This document shows, piece by piece, positions 21,643 to 34,304 of a DNA stretch of 64,000 nt (position 1 is the first letter of the stretch; each line of letters starts with the position of its first letter). The DNA is from Rhea pennata (lineage: Eukaryota; Chordata; Aves; Rheiformes; Rheidae): assembly GCF_028389875.1 (NCBI RefSeq), contig NC_084663.1, forward strand, positions 212,691,876 to 212,755,875. The letters run 5' to 3'. The notes below the pieces were generated by a model that was not told the DNA's origin, searched no databases, and was given only the letters and a program-made list of their open reading frames with translations. The position numbers and the translations under genes are program-made.

Positions 21643-22866
21643 GAAACAAGTAAGAAATTACATGAAATCATTTACATCTCAAACTCTTTCAAAAAAGACA
21701 GTTGAGAACAGTAGCTGCTTTAAAACTTGGTTCAGTATTTTACTGTGCAAAAGCCTTGTCTGACTCATTTCCCTCTTAAATTATGCTTTGCAAGGTGAAC
21801 AAAGCTGTAAAATACTACTTTGGGACTGAGATGACATATAATGAATAGAGGGCTATAAAAATTGAGATTTTTATAGAACTTGTTAATATATCTCCTTCAA
21901 ACCTATTAACTATGAAGTGAAAAACTAAAAGAACTTTAGAGGACTGGTAGCTAGCCACACTCTTCACCTCACCAGTTTGAGTGGGTTTCCTATGTTTTTA
22001 GCTCTTTTCGCTTACTTCAGCAAATCGATTTATTTCAAGAAAAATATCTGGTAAGATTTACTATGTAAAAATCTAGGATAAACCAAGTTCTGAATTGTTC
22101 ATCTCTATATACTATCTATTTCTGAAAAGGCAATAGTAATTAGGATAAGATTGTTGGTTTTTTTTCCCTAAAATGCACTTTGAATTATGTTTCTGTAGAA
22201 TTTTCAGTACTTATTAACGCTCTTCCCAGCGAAGATAAACATTCAGTAGACTATGGTGAGACAGGATGGGGCAGTCTTCCCCAAAGGAAGAGAGGAGTTA
22301 CTTACCTGCAATGAGTATTTTTAAAACAATGTTGGTCCTACAATTGTTTTTTTGGTGTAGGGTACCTCTAGAATGGAGCTGTGAAGATTCTTCTAGTGAG
22401 TAGTGCAGCCTTTCTTCCTCTCAGAAGTGCCATATGTTGAAGTCACTAAAAGAATGGAATCTTCAGTTCCTTTTTTGCAAGTGCTGTCTATAGGAAGAAA
22501 CCAGTAAAATCAAAAAAGACTGTACTTCTCTAAAATTCATTTTATATGCATTTGTAGTAAAGGTCAGCAAGTGGCACTTATGGCTAAAGTGACAAAGTTT
22601 CAATGCTTAAGTCCTTTTCTTAACATTTGTATGACTTAACTAAAAATGTTGGCAAATACTCTTGATGACAAAGTAAGAGTTTCAATACAAAGTCTGAAGT
22701 CATGCACTTCAAACCAAAATCTGAAAACATGCTGAAAGATAATGTAGAAATTAATGTCAACAGTTTTCTGAACAGCTTCCTTTCCACAGGTGTCTGCACT
22801 TTACTTATTTTAAGTGTGTTTTTTTTTTTTTTTTAATGTAGTATTGCTGAAGCTCAAGATTTGGTC

Positions 22867-22919
22867 TCAAGATATCCGAGGAACGATTTCATCCCATACA
22901 AAAGCGACAAGTATTGTAC
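22867..22919 (-). CDS. AQP11: AQP11 coding exon 3 (end of coding region)
   Basis: A pyrimidine-rich acceptor (GTCTTTTCAG) precedes 22919. The exon then reads TILVAFVWDEIVPRIS and stops with TGA at 22869-22867. The hydrophobic start continues the last helix after APSLG, and the position and phase fit mammalian exon 3. The tail is about 9 residues shorter than in mammals and lacks the Lys-rich end. I chose this exon by phase and by its fit to the last helix. It was not confirmed by transcript data. Confidence 0.8.
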
Positions 22920-25900
22920 CTGAAAAGACAAAATAGAAAAAAGAACTTTATGTAAATATATTTGAGAAGGACACAGTACTGGTATTAGAAATAAACATTA
23001 CGTTAAAATATCTGAGAGTTTAATATACAGTGGGGACTCAGAAAAATGAAAATTCTCTGTAGAAAAGGTTGGAGACAGTCAATACTTTTTGAAAACACAC
23101 ACACAATTTCTTGCAAAGAAAGCCTCACTAGACCTTGCAAATGTCCATTTGTGGACAACTAAATTTAGTTCGCTGAATGCTTGTTTTAGTATGTTGTGCT
23201 TCTGATGTGTATTAGCCAAGGATGGAAAACTTTGACCAGAAGAATTTGCTGTGCACCCTCCTCTTGCCAGATATGGACCCTGCCTTTGTGAGAGAGCCTA
23301 TAAACGACCGACCAACCAACTGAATCTTGATCTCTCAGCAGCTAGGATAAGGCTGCGTTCATCAGCAATGTCTGTTTTAATAACTGCATTGTTATAATGT
23401 ATTGCAAACAGGTACAGGACAGTGGGTTTTTCTGAGGATCATTCTGGTTTAAGGTTTATTTTGAAGCTGAAAAATGTCCTCTAACTGTAGGTTTTATAAA
23501 GCAAGGGCTGGGGAGAGCTAGTGAAGCCTAAAGATTATTCTCCACTGTCAGTATGAATGACTGTTGATAAAGTTAAGACATTCTTCATGAGAATGAAACC
23601 TAAACATAGAGAAAGCAGATTAAGACCTTTTCTTTTCTCCTGGGGAAGAAGGAAAAAAAAAGAATGTTCTGTTTCAGAAGGGAAGCAGATTCTGATCCAG
23701 AGTATTCCTCATCTCAAACCACTCCCACAGCCTGTATTTCATGAAGTTTCTTAGAATGACAGAAATATTTACTGGAAGTGCTCTCTCTAATCCAACTTCC
23801 CACTCATTTCTGGACTATCACCTGCACAAGAACAGGTCTGTGTGGCTTTGTCTAGCTGTCTCCTGGAAAACCTCCAAAGATGGAGAGTCTACCACCTCTC
23901 CTGGTAACTAGTTTCAGTGCTGCAGTGCTGTCCTCATGAAGATGGTTTTCATAAAGTCCAGTCTGAACCTCCGAAGCCACACATTGCAGACTTTGTCTCG
24001 TTACGTTATCTGCCAATAGTGAGAACAGTTTGTCCGTGTCATCCTTGTAACTACCCTCAAGTAATTGTACACTGCTATCCAATCACCCTTTCATCTCATC
24101 TTTTCCAGACTAAACAAGTCCAGTTCCCTCAGCCTCTCCTCAGAGATCAGGTACTCCAGACCTTTGGCCATCTGCATGTCCTCCACTGGATCCTTTCAAA
24201 TTTTCTCCACATCCCATTTGAACTGTGGGCTCCTAAACGGGACACTCTTCTAGATGCTGCCTCAAAAGTATTAGAGCACAGTAACATCCCCAGGACTGCT
24301 GGCCACACTTCTCCAAAAAAAATGTGGCCTCCCTTTCAACCTAGTATCAGTGTAACACAGCAGGGTTACTACTCAGTGAATCAGCTTGCAGCTTTTACTG
24401 ATTCACAGGGGTTCCTATAGAAATATATACACATACATACTTGCGTGTGCATGTGTCTGTACGGGGCTATATACTACCCCAGGTGCAGAAGATCACACTT
24501 TTCTTTGCAGCCCAGTCCAATTTTCCATTGGCCTAATCCTCAAGTTTTTGACTTGAAATTTTTGATTTAGGTTTTGCAGGTCAGCCATTCCTCCTAATTT
24601 ATCACCATCTGCAAGCTTGCAGAGGGTACATTCTGTCTCACCACCCAGGTCACTGATGAAGGTATAGAACAGTATCAACCTCAGTACTGACACTGGGATA
24701 CTCTTGAGTGTTACTGGCCACCAACCAGAAGTCATGCCACTGACTTTTGTGCCCAGTGGTCCAGCCAATTTCTAGCCCATACATCTTTGGCTTTGAACAG
24801 AGAATGTGGTGGGAGATGCTGTCAGAAGCCCTACCAAAGTGAGGGTATTTTGCATCTACTGTTCTCCCCTCATTCACATAGCCAGTCATTTCAGCACAGA
24901 GGCAGTCAGGTTGGTCAAGCATGGGTTGCCCTTGCAACATTTGTGGACTGTTAACTGATTACCGCCTCGTCTTTCACATGGTTGGACACAGATTCCAAAG
25001 AGATGTGCTCTACAATCTTTCCAGTGACTGAGATGAGACCAACTAGCTTACAGTTCCCTGGCTTCTCTTCCTTGTCCTTCTTAAAGATAGCACAATATTA
25101 ATATGCTTCCAGTTGTCAGGGAGCTCTTCCAACTGCCAAAACTTTTTATAAGTAAGTGATGGACAACTGCCTCGCACTCGACTCCTTCAGCAGTTTTAGG
25201 TAAATCTAAACTGACCCAATGGATTTGTGTTCCTCCAGCTTCTTTGTGCAGTTCCTAACCTGCTGCTCCCTCTCTATTGACTGCCCTTCTCATTCCGCAA
25301 ACTTACTGTTTTATGTAGAGGGTTGGGAGCAAACTTTTTTTGAAGACTGAGGCAAAAAAAAAAAAAAAGAAAAAAGAAAAAAAAAGAAAAGACATTGAGT
25401 ACTTCAGCCTTTTGCATGTCATCCATCACTAGGTTTTTCTCCTCCATCCTCCTCCTCTGCCATCAACGGAACAAACTCTCTCTGAACTTCTTTTTTTGCC
25501 ACTAGAACACCTGTAGAATCCCTTCCTGCTACCCTGTTTTAGTTCCAGCTTGGTTTGGCCTTCCTGATTTTCTTCCTGAGTGTCTGAGTAAAGCTTTTAT
25601 ACTTTTCCTTTACTGCCTGTCCTTTTTTCCACTTCTTACCTGCTCTCCTCTTGCTCACCTTTGTTCACAGAGGAGCTCCTCTCTAGCCACATGAGAAAGG
25701 CCTAAGGCTTCCTGTCAGAACTCCCTGTTTAACCACACACTAGATTCTTCCTGCACACCAGACTGTTGCTGAGCTATTAGCTAAGGAAAAAAAAAAAAAA
25801 AAGCATTCTCTTAAAGTCCAAACAAACAGCTCTGTTGTTTACCTTCCCAGCCTTCCTCTGGACCCTGAACTCTTGGGAGGACTGTGACCCAAACAGCCAT

Positions 25901-28900
25901 ATTCACAGCCACTTCTTCCCTGTTTGTGAGCAGGCCAAGTACAGCATTACCGCTGCTTGTCCCTTCCACTATCTGCATTAGACTTGCTGGTGACAATTTC
26001 CTAGGAACGCTCTGGATTGCAGATGCATTGATATTTTGCTCTCCCAAATGATGCCTGCATAGCTGAAATGCTCCAAGAGGGCCAGGGTCTGGGAGCAGGA
26101 GACTTTGGCTAGTTGTCTGTTGAAAACCTCATTTGCTACCTACGGTTGGCAAGAGGGCCTATAGCAAAACCCCAGTAACACCACCCCTCTGATCTAGGTC
26201 CAGAGACTTAAACATGCACAGCACAGAACTGGTTACTGCAGTTCTCCACGGCCAAGAAACTTCTTAACATAGAGCACTCCTCCTCCTCTTTCCCTACCTA
26301 TGAACACACTCTAGGCATGTATGCTTTCCCACCAGGTCTCCCTGATTCTGACCACATCACTGCATGTGGACCTGCAATTCTTGTTTCTTCCCCAAGATCC
26401 ATGCATAAATGTACCAAACTTTATGCAAAAAACTGAGTATCTTCTCTTCTGAACAGAAGGGTGAAAGTTCGACCTGTAATCTTTTCTCTTACATACCTCT
26501 TCTATTTAATACTACCACTAAATGACTTGTGTCATTTATTTTCTATTCTGATAGTGAAAAATGGTTTTCTTCTGAGAAATAGTAGTAGTCTTTTTAATAA
26601 AGCTGATCTGAAAGAAATAGGCATTGATTCTCTTTTAATAGTGTTAGTAACCTAGCAAGATGATAGGCTGGCACTTGTCTAGGAAAGAGTTGCATTTTAT
26701 TGCCCTCGTGTTTAGTATTTTGTCAGCAGCTCTTCCATCCATAGCAGCCATCTCTTTGGTATGAAGCAGAAGCATTAGCTCAGTCACTATCATTAACAGT
26801 GTAATTGGTTCTGGTGCATTCACTGCCCGGACAATTGACATTAATTCCTTTGTCAGTGATCCTTAACATAAAATCACAGTAAGTGACACTGAAACAGAAA
26901 CTGTCTTTCTTCTCTTATTGGTGCTTACTGCTTCTACGTTCTCAGCTCAGAAGTTAGGCCTGTTGGTGCTAAGCCATACACACTTGCTAACATCTGTATT
27001 TACTAGGGTAATTAGCTGTTTTGATGCTACTGTAAAATCATTTTCACTGAAACTTCAGTAAAATCACTCTGAAAAATTAGTTCCTTAACTACAATTCCAA
27101 GACTACCTTCATGAAAGACCATAAAAAAAACCAGTGGATTTGCTTATCCAGAAGAAAACTTCTGTTTCTCTCCTCTTGTGAAGGTGGCTATCAATCTCTT
27201 GTTCTAAATGTCTTTTCTAAGAAAATTGTTTTAGAGAGGGGGTTAACTATTGTTTCACAGCTAGATCAGGACATCCACTATATACTGAATGATCTCAATC
27301 TATGTCCTCATGGGTATTTGATATGGCTATAAATGAGACTGTATTACACTTTGCACAGGCAATCTGGAGTTTCATGGTATGCTAGTGCATGGTTCTGCAT
27401 ATGCATATCACAAAAAAACTGATGTCTCCTAAAAGAATTTCTCAAAATAAGAACAACATAATTTAACCATCCAAGAGGCTGATACTGGGAAAAAGTAAGA
27501 CAACAAATTAACATTTTGTCCTGGATGCTTAAATGTTTCATTATTATGAATCTATTTCTAGGAAGTCTGAAACAATATTTGTATTGACAGATGGATTCTG
27601 AAAGTAATTTTAGAATCTGCGTTTAAAATATCCCTTCCCTCATCATCTATTTTTAGGAGGTTCTTTTTATAGAGGTTCTTTTCATAAGAGGCTTATTATT
27701 ATAATAGGTTCATTTCCTAAATACGTCATAATTTGGTCCAATTCTAGAAGAAAAAAACGTTACTCCTATTATATTCTAATTTCTAAAAAGTGTTATAAAA
27801 AATGTCACTTGATGTTAGATTTGTACTTCTGCATTCCTGCATTTCTGGGCTCCCCAGGACAACAGAGACATGGAGCTACTGGAGGAAGTCCAGTGTAAGG
27901 CTAAGATGCTCAGAGGGCTGGAGCATCTACCCTGTGAGGAACAGCTGCGAGAGCTGGGCCTCTTCAGCCTGGGGAAGAGAAGACTGAGGGGGGATCTGAT
28001 CAATGCGTACAAGTACCTGAAGGGAGGGTGTCAAGGGGACGGGGACAAACTCTTTTCAGTTGTCCCATGCGAAAGGACAAGAGACAATGGGCAGAAATTG
28101 AAGCACAGGAAGTTCCGCCTGACCGTGAGGGGGGATTTCTTCCCTGTGAGAGTGACGGAGCCCTGGACCAGGTTGCCCAGAGAGGTTGTGGAGTCTCCTT
28201 GTCTGGAGATATCTGGAGATATTCAAGGCCCGCCTGGATACAACCCTGTCTACCATGCTGTAGGTGACTCTGCTTGAGCAGTGAGGTTGGACTAGACGAT
28301 CTCCAGAGATCCCTTCCAACTTTACCAATTATGTGATTCTGTAATTCATCAATTCATATTTCAAGGGCATCTTCTCGGTATTTCCCCCTCAGATCCCTTA
28401 CATTTGTTTACAACTCTTAGTTTATAAGATGAGGCATATGCATACATGAATTTCCTTGTTTTGGAATGTCATATTGCAATAAACAGTTCTGCCCTTCAGG
28501 TTATCCACAGGCCTAATATCTGTAACAAAACGGTTGGCAACAGTAATAACACCACTCAGAAAGTAAAGTGTCCTGAGTATTTACATGGTTACCACTACTT
28601 TGTCTAGAAATCGTTTCCCTACTAAATTATAGACAGCATTCAAGGTATTCTATTATCAAAGATAAACCCACTGTTTATGAATTTTCATAGAAACGTAACA
28701 TTATTCCCTAACCATATTCTAAATTCAAGTCACATTTCCAGTTGACTCAACAGCTGCTGTTTTTCTTACCAAAGCCTCAATCACCTGAAGGTCTTCTGCA
28801 AAACAGCTCCAAGTGCACTTAACTTTGCTAAATAAGTAGAACAAGGTGTTTCAGCATTCCTCCTACTTCTTTATGGCAGTTGTCAAAAATATCAAAGCCC

Positions 28901-31900
28901 AGGTACTTACAAGCCAGATAATGTCAAAATGGTTATCAGGTGGTAATAAGTTAATATATCAGAAATCTAAATCTGAATTCTGAGAAGTATCATATTGTGT
29001 CCTATCAGGACACAGTTGGTCTCATCAATCTTGCTTAAAGCATTTTGCTAACTGAAACAGTGCAGGCTTGCTCAATTGTTCAGGCATCCTGTTTTGATTC
29101 CCAATTTAAGAAAACTATATTAAAGTGAATTTCAGTTAGATAAAAAAAAAACTCCATTTTCACTTACTGAGAGTCACTACAACTGGAACATGCACAGACA
29201 TGCACTCAGAGAAGACAAAGAAGCTATTAGTTATAATTGGAGCCCTTTGGGATGTTTTCTGTATGTGTTTCACAGCTCACCTAGCTTCCTGTACTACTGC
29301 TGCATCTTCTAGTAGGATTAACAGTCATTAAAGAATTTGGGATTAGCTGACTGTCTCTTTTATGTGCCCTCAAAGCACAAAGCTCAAGATTAGTAGGAGT
29401 AACTATAATCAACAGTATTACATGAAGCATTTCTATCTGAACAGAACCAGAAGTTAAAATCAATAATGCCCAAATTAAAACTGAAATTTAAGTTGGAAAA
29501 ATTCTAGTTACTCATATATGCATTCCCTACTCTTAGGCTAAGAACAGATTATTTGCAACAGTGATTGGGGAAGGGACATAGAATGGGATCTCCGAAGTTT
29601 AGACACGATGGAGATGAAAAAGATTTAATTTTATAATGATAATTATTGAGAGAGCCTATTTTAAGCACTTCTTCTAGTATCTAAAAAAAAAATCTTGTAT
29701 AATGTCACAAAGCAAGACAGAAACTGACTGCAAGCTAACCAATTTGTATCTCCTTTTGAACTTTATCAAGTTAGTATTTGCTTTCAGGTGGCCTCTTCTC
29801 CTTTTTAAGATTCTGTTAGAATCTACAGGTCTGGCTAGTATTTGATGGGCTTTTGGTCAATGTGAATAGTGCCCAGCATACCTCAAACAGGCTGGATTTC
29901 ATTACTGAGGCATAAACATGGAGTTCCAAAAGGATCACATTCCAGAGTAAACATCTGTTGGTTTATAACTTACTAGTTAACCTTAACCTAAGTGTTTTCC
30001 ATTTAGAATTATCCTATTGTCTGTTTTGCTAGGTATAGTAAATGATATCATTCCAACTATTCCATAAGTACTTAGATTTTGAACACAATGTATGAACTAA
30101 GCAATTACACTATTTTGGTTTGCAAAACAGACTGCATTAAGATACAGGTACCCTACATAAACCATTAAACAAGTTTAAAATATTCAGCCTACATTTGCAA
30201 AAGGAAACTATGAATCTGAATGATTTCTACACATAAGATGTAATTAAGCATCTTGTGGATTTTATTTCAATCAGAAAACTAGCTGACTGTGAAATAAAGA
30301 ATATCTATTTCCTGATTTTTGAACCACATAGTAAATAACACTTTCTCAAAGTAGATAACAATTTTAACAACTTACCTAAGGATGGTGCTATCCAATATAC
30401 TAGTGAATAACTCAAAAATCTGTCATAGAAGCAATAAGGATGTAAAGAAAAAGCCAATGCTGGGTTAAATATTGCTCCTGTGAGATTTCCACCTGAAATA
30501 AAATGTAAACATAAATCAAACCATCTTTTTTTCACAGATTTTAAATGAAATACTGAAAGGTAAATACACTGTAAACGTAAATGCAACAAGAAATGCTTAC
30601 CCTGCAATAAAATGTATTAGCAGAAATCATTGGAATAGATAAACCGTAGGCTGAAATACAATACATAAGAGATGTGTTTTTTAACACTTGTGGTTCATTT
30701 ATAATTGTAATAAATAGAGGTGCTAAAAACACAATCAAATTGGCTTTTAAAAACAAAGTATAAAAGGAAAATATTACCATGGATTTTGTAAGTTTAATGC
30801 GTCTTTTGGAGTTCCTACCTAGGACATGGCATCTTTCAAACCAAAGTTTGAAAAATCATTATTCATGCAATATTATAAACTATGTGATATTTTCATAGGA
30901 AAAAGTACAGATGTTACCAGTTAGTCTAGCTTAGCATTGTTTCACCTAAATTTGGTGCTGGTTGCCTATACCTTTGTTGTTGGGTATGTGTTTCTCCTAA
31001 AAAAAAGTGCTCAATTTCCTTATAAAATTAGTAACGAGGTGCAAAATATTTCCTGAGAATGACCCAGTCCAGCTAAATTAAGCATCTCCCTGTCTTCAGT
31101 GAGTGTATAACAAACTTTACCTGCTGGAGGTCGCTATCTTTAACACCTAATATAGAAGTCTACTCTCCCTACTATCTATCTGCTGCTATCTCTTGAAGCA
31201 CTGTTTTCCAAACTGGGGCAAGGGAAATCTCCCCCTTAGCAGAGATGGGGAGATTTCACAGTCTATTAGTTTTCTGTTCATCTTACTCCCGGAAAAACAA
31301 AACACAACCAAACCACGTGTGAGCTGTGTGGTTCTGCTACTGCCTGTATCACACATGGAAGAGGAGAGGTGGAACAGAAACAAGAGCTACACATGGGACC
31401 TGTGGGATATACTGCACACAACAGACACAGGCAGTGGCCATCTCCCAGTTGTCAGTTACCCAGCGGGAATCTCCCAGAAACAGTGAGTGAGGCAGGTGGA
31501 TCTATCTGAATGTTGTTATGGCCTCAGTTACTCTCCATGCTGTCAAGAGGATATGCTAAGTGAGTGTGAGAACAAGAGGAGGGTCCGGCTCAGCAGCCCT
31601 CATAAGTGAGGGGACAGGAGAAGGGAATATATCCTGGAGAATGTTTGCGTGTGTGTGTGCGGGGGGGGGGGGGGGGGGGGGGAGTGAAGGGGGCAGAGGG
31701 GAGGAGGGAGTATGAAGAAAGCTTTGGAAACCTTTAAAATATGCTAAAGGAAGAAAAAAAATCTGCAATAGTAAAACCCTGTCACTTTATCACAAGAAGA
31801 AAGTGATAGCACCAGCAGTGTTCCACACTTTTTGTTTAATAGCTCAGTGGCAGGAATCTCGGGTTTTATGTCCTTAACTTTAAGAAGCTTCAATCCACCT

Positions 31901-34304
31901 CTCAGGAGCACAGAGTAAACACCAGGCTCCTGCCTATGTGACAGGAAGAATGCGCTTTTCACTTTTCTTTCTGAATCTGAGTGTACAGCAAAGAATGCAA
32001 ACCTTAAGAAGCTTAGAGCAGAGTGTATAAATATTAGATTTTCCACTAATGAGGGAACAAAACCAAATTCCAGATCTTATCCCTGGAACGCATACATATT
32101 TTATAACAGACCTTCTGTAGATGATACAGCATACTCAAACCACCCATGAAGTAGGCCTGAGCTCAGTAGATGTGATGTTTCTTATAAGTATATGCAGATT
32201 GATTGCACTGGGTAGCCTTAACAAGTCCAAATATATGACAAGGAAGGGGACCTGGTACACAGCCTCCTGCTAGAAAGAGGCTGGCCTGGCCAACAACATA
32301 GCGCATGAATTCTCTGTGTGAGCTAGGCAAGAGAAAGGCAATGTGACACGCATTATTTTACATGACTATTCACTAAGCAGCAAAGGAATGTTAATTGGGA
32401 ATCAGCTTTTTGTATGTGTAAAAGAAGTAGTATAATCTTTGACTAGGCTTTTACCAAGCAATTTAGGAATACATTTGGTGTGCTAAAATGCATTGACACC
32501 TGCTTGTGCACTCAAAAATTAATTTCAGAAAGTAATTCAAATTACTAAGTTAGTTCTTTAAATTCTCTATAAAACTCTCAATCTTTTTAATATTTTAGAT
32601 AAACATAATGGGTAAGTTTTTTTATACATCTGAAAGTTCTACTGTATTCTTACTCTGTTAGGCATCATAATACAGTTAAACCTTTTGGACAAGGAGTCAA
32701 TGACATCCAAGCTGTCTGCGGATAAGGAAGTTTTCTCCCCCTCTCATATATATACATTGATTTGAGCATTCCCTCAGTGACTTCCTCTGCAGTAGCGGCA
32801 GAAGCACAACTCAGTGCAAGGAGCTCTGTAACCGTCCCCCTCTCATCTCTCTGTACCTCAAAGCACAGAATCGGCTTTGCAGCACAACCCACTCCCTTTA
32901 AAGTCATTCCTAAGTGAATGCACATAGATAAGAGCTCTATGCTGCAGAGAACAAGGAGCACCAGCAGACAGTGGAAAGAAGTTCAGGCTGACTGTCTGCA
33001 CCTCTTCCTTCCCACTGGTCCAGGAAGGCACAAGGTGGGACAGCAGTGAAGGCAAGGCAGGGCTGGGCCACACAAGGGACTGCAGAGAGGGGCCCAAAAT
33101 GCTTCTAGATGCCATAATATAATAGGCACCTAACAACTTTTTTAAACATTTGAATGCTTAAAAATCTATATCTTCTTTCTGCGTTCCACAAATACTCATT
33201 GCTGGTTCTGATTTAAAGAAGCCGATCAGACTAGACATCACTGATATGAATTCCGCATCATTTAAATGTAGTGCATCCAGGTTATAGGTCTGTACACTGA
33301 CATTGCACAATCAGTATTTTTTTTCCCGATGTGGTCAGCAGTGCTTTCTTGTCGTGACATATAAGAGCACTGCAGCAGATTTTGCATGAAATGTCTCATG
33401 CAGTCAGATTATGAAACGATTTTTCACTGAGATATCTTAACAAAGGTTCAGTGAAATTCTTAGCCATATTTACTTGCAGATTTCATAGTTTTGAATATGA
33501 ACTTCATTCTTAACCACAAAGGTATGGGAGAATCTAATCAGGCAAACTTTACGTAAACTGCATATGAACTCTGCCTGCACAGTGCATCTGCAGAGGCAAA
33601 GATTTTTTTGATATATTTTTCTAATCTAAGAAAAAAATATTCTGAATCCTCACTTTTTAAAAGAATAAAAAAAAATGGAAACTTAAATCTTGATGGTAGC
33701 AACAGAGAAGAAAACAAAAAAACTAACCTGAATATACAAGCATGGTGATAAGCAGAGCAATAAAATGGACTCTGAGGTTGGGATGAATAGTGTCCAACTG
33801 CAGCACGGCCAGCTGGAAAACAGCAGAAAAGAGCAGTTCTATGAAAAAAGCCTGCGTCAACGTAGTTTGCAGGGGATTGCTGCAGCCCTGCCAAAATGCT
33901 TCAGAGTGTGGCTCGGCCATCTCCAGGCTCCAGATCAGGTGCATAAATCCTCTGGCGAGCAGCGCAGCGGCAAACTGCGCGCCGATCCGCAGTCCACCGC
34001 CCTCGAGCGACACCCGGTCAGCCCAGATCTGCTGCAGGGTGCCGCACGGGTTGCACGTGCTGCCGGCCAGCGTCAAGCCGTGCAGCACGGTGAAAACGTA
34101 GGTGAGAGCGAGCGCGGCGGGCGGCTGAAGCTCGGCACCGGCGAGCAGGCAGAGCTCGTTAGTGCAGGCGCAAATCTGGAAGGTGCTCAACGCCTCCAGG
34201 AGAAAAGCGCCCGGGCGGCGGCGAGCCGCCAGCCGGCAGAGCGCGACCGCCGCCACCGTGCCGGCCATCAGCAGCAGCGAGACCCAGACCCCGCCGACAG
34301 CCAT
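22867..34304 (-). CDS. AQP11: AQP11, aquaporin-11, three exons
   Basis: Coding exons 33728-34304, 30376-30492 and 22867-22919, read on the - strand, join in phase to 248 codons plus TGA. AQP11 is a superaquaporin of intracellular (ER) membranes that passes water, glycerol and probably hydrogen peroxide. Its loss in mice gives vacuolated, cystic kidneys. The first pore box is NPC (residues 85-87, in GSTCNPCGTLQQ) instead of NPA, the family hallmark. The second is NPA (202-204, in LTGAIFNPALAFSLH). The cysteine nine residues after it (C213), which is needed for function in mouse, is present. Hydrophobic segments fit six membrane helices with two half-helices. The start is GCCATGG, an ideal Kozak site. 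Mammalian AQP11 is about 271 residues. This one is shorter by some 14 residues before NPC and about 9 at the C-terminus. Confidence 0.94.
23760..26420 (-). mobile_element. Old CR1 LINE, long but decayed, with endonuclease, RT and 3' parts
   Basis: Read on the - strand, about 26420-25800 corresponds to the endonuclease part of CR1 ORF2, 25640-24480 to the following region and reverse transcriptase, and 24300-23760 to the 3' end. RT remnants are readable at 24940-24650 (EMTGYVNEGRTVDAKY). The metal-binding box is LADGDKLGG in place of FADDTKLGG. There are many stops and indels and probably a deletion between RT and the 3' end. It is far more diverged than the CR1 copies at 49.5 and 62.7 kb. It includes two internal A-run expansions (25353-25390 and 25785-25802). 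Confidence 0.85.
27842..28341 (+). mobile_element. CR1 LINE 3' end, 5'-truncated
   Basis: Begins at 'ctgggctccccag', runs through the C-terminal ORF2 segment (NAYKYLKGGCQGDGDKLFSV, RLPREVVESP) and the conserved 'gaggttggactagacgatctccagagatccc', and ends in a GATTCTG-type repeat. It belongs to the same subfamily as the copies at 49.5 and 62.7 kb. It carries a 10-bp tandem duplication (TCTGGAGATA) at about 28201-28221, which puts the frame off. Confidence 0.95.
30376..30492 (-). CDS. AQP11: AQP11 coding exon 2
   Basis: A 117-base exon flanked by TATTTCAG and GTAAGT. It encodes GNLTGAIFNPALAFSLH and on through CFYDRFLSYSLVYWIAPSLG, which contains the second NPA box and the critical cysteine. 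It enters and leaves in phase 1. Confidence 0.96.
30493..33727 (-). other. AQP11: AQP11 intron 1
   Basis: An intron of 3,235 bases that holds a 22-base G-run (31661-31682) next to (GT)n. It contains no recognisable CR1 copy. The open frames at 31193-33136 carry no similarity I recognise. Confidence 0.7.
31646..31720. repeat. (GT)n followed by a 22-base G homopolymer and G-rich tail
   Basis: CGTGTGTGTGTGC is followed by 22 uninterrupted G (31661-31682). A purine-only, G-rich stretch then runs to about 31720. On the AQP11 sense strand it reads as C-rich. It is likely length-polymorphic and error-prone in sequencing. Confidence 0.95.
33728..34304 (-). CDS. AQP11: AQP11 coding exon 1
   Basis: Encodes residues 1-192 and the first base of codon 193, ending LVYSG at a GTTAGT donor. 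It contains the N-terminal helix (about 6-24), the FLLEALSTFQIC helix, HGLTLAGSTCNPCG with the NPC box and the helices of the second half. The 5' part is GC- and CpG-rich and belongs to the promoter island. On the + strand the same bases give several long open frames, which are shadows. Confidence 0.96.

Larger units (their letters stand above)
22920..30375 (-). other. AQP11: AQP11 intron 2
   Basis: A 7,456-base intron carrying a long decayed CR1 in the same (minus) orientation at 23760-26420 and a younger CR1 tail in the + orientation at 27842-28341. The remainder (26420-27840 and 28345-30375) is AT-rich unique sequence with no supported gene. Confidence 0.75.
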
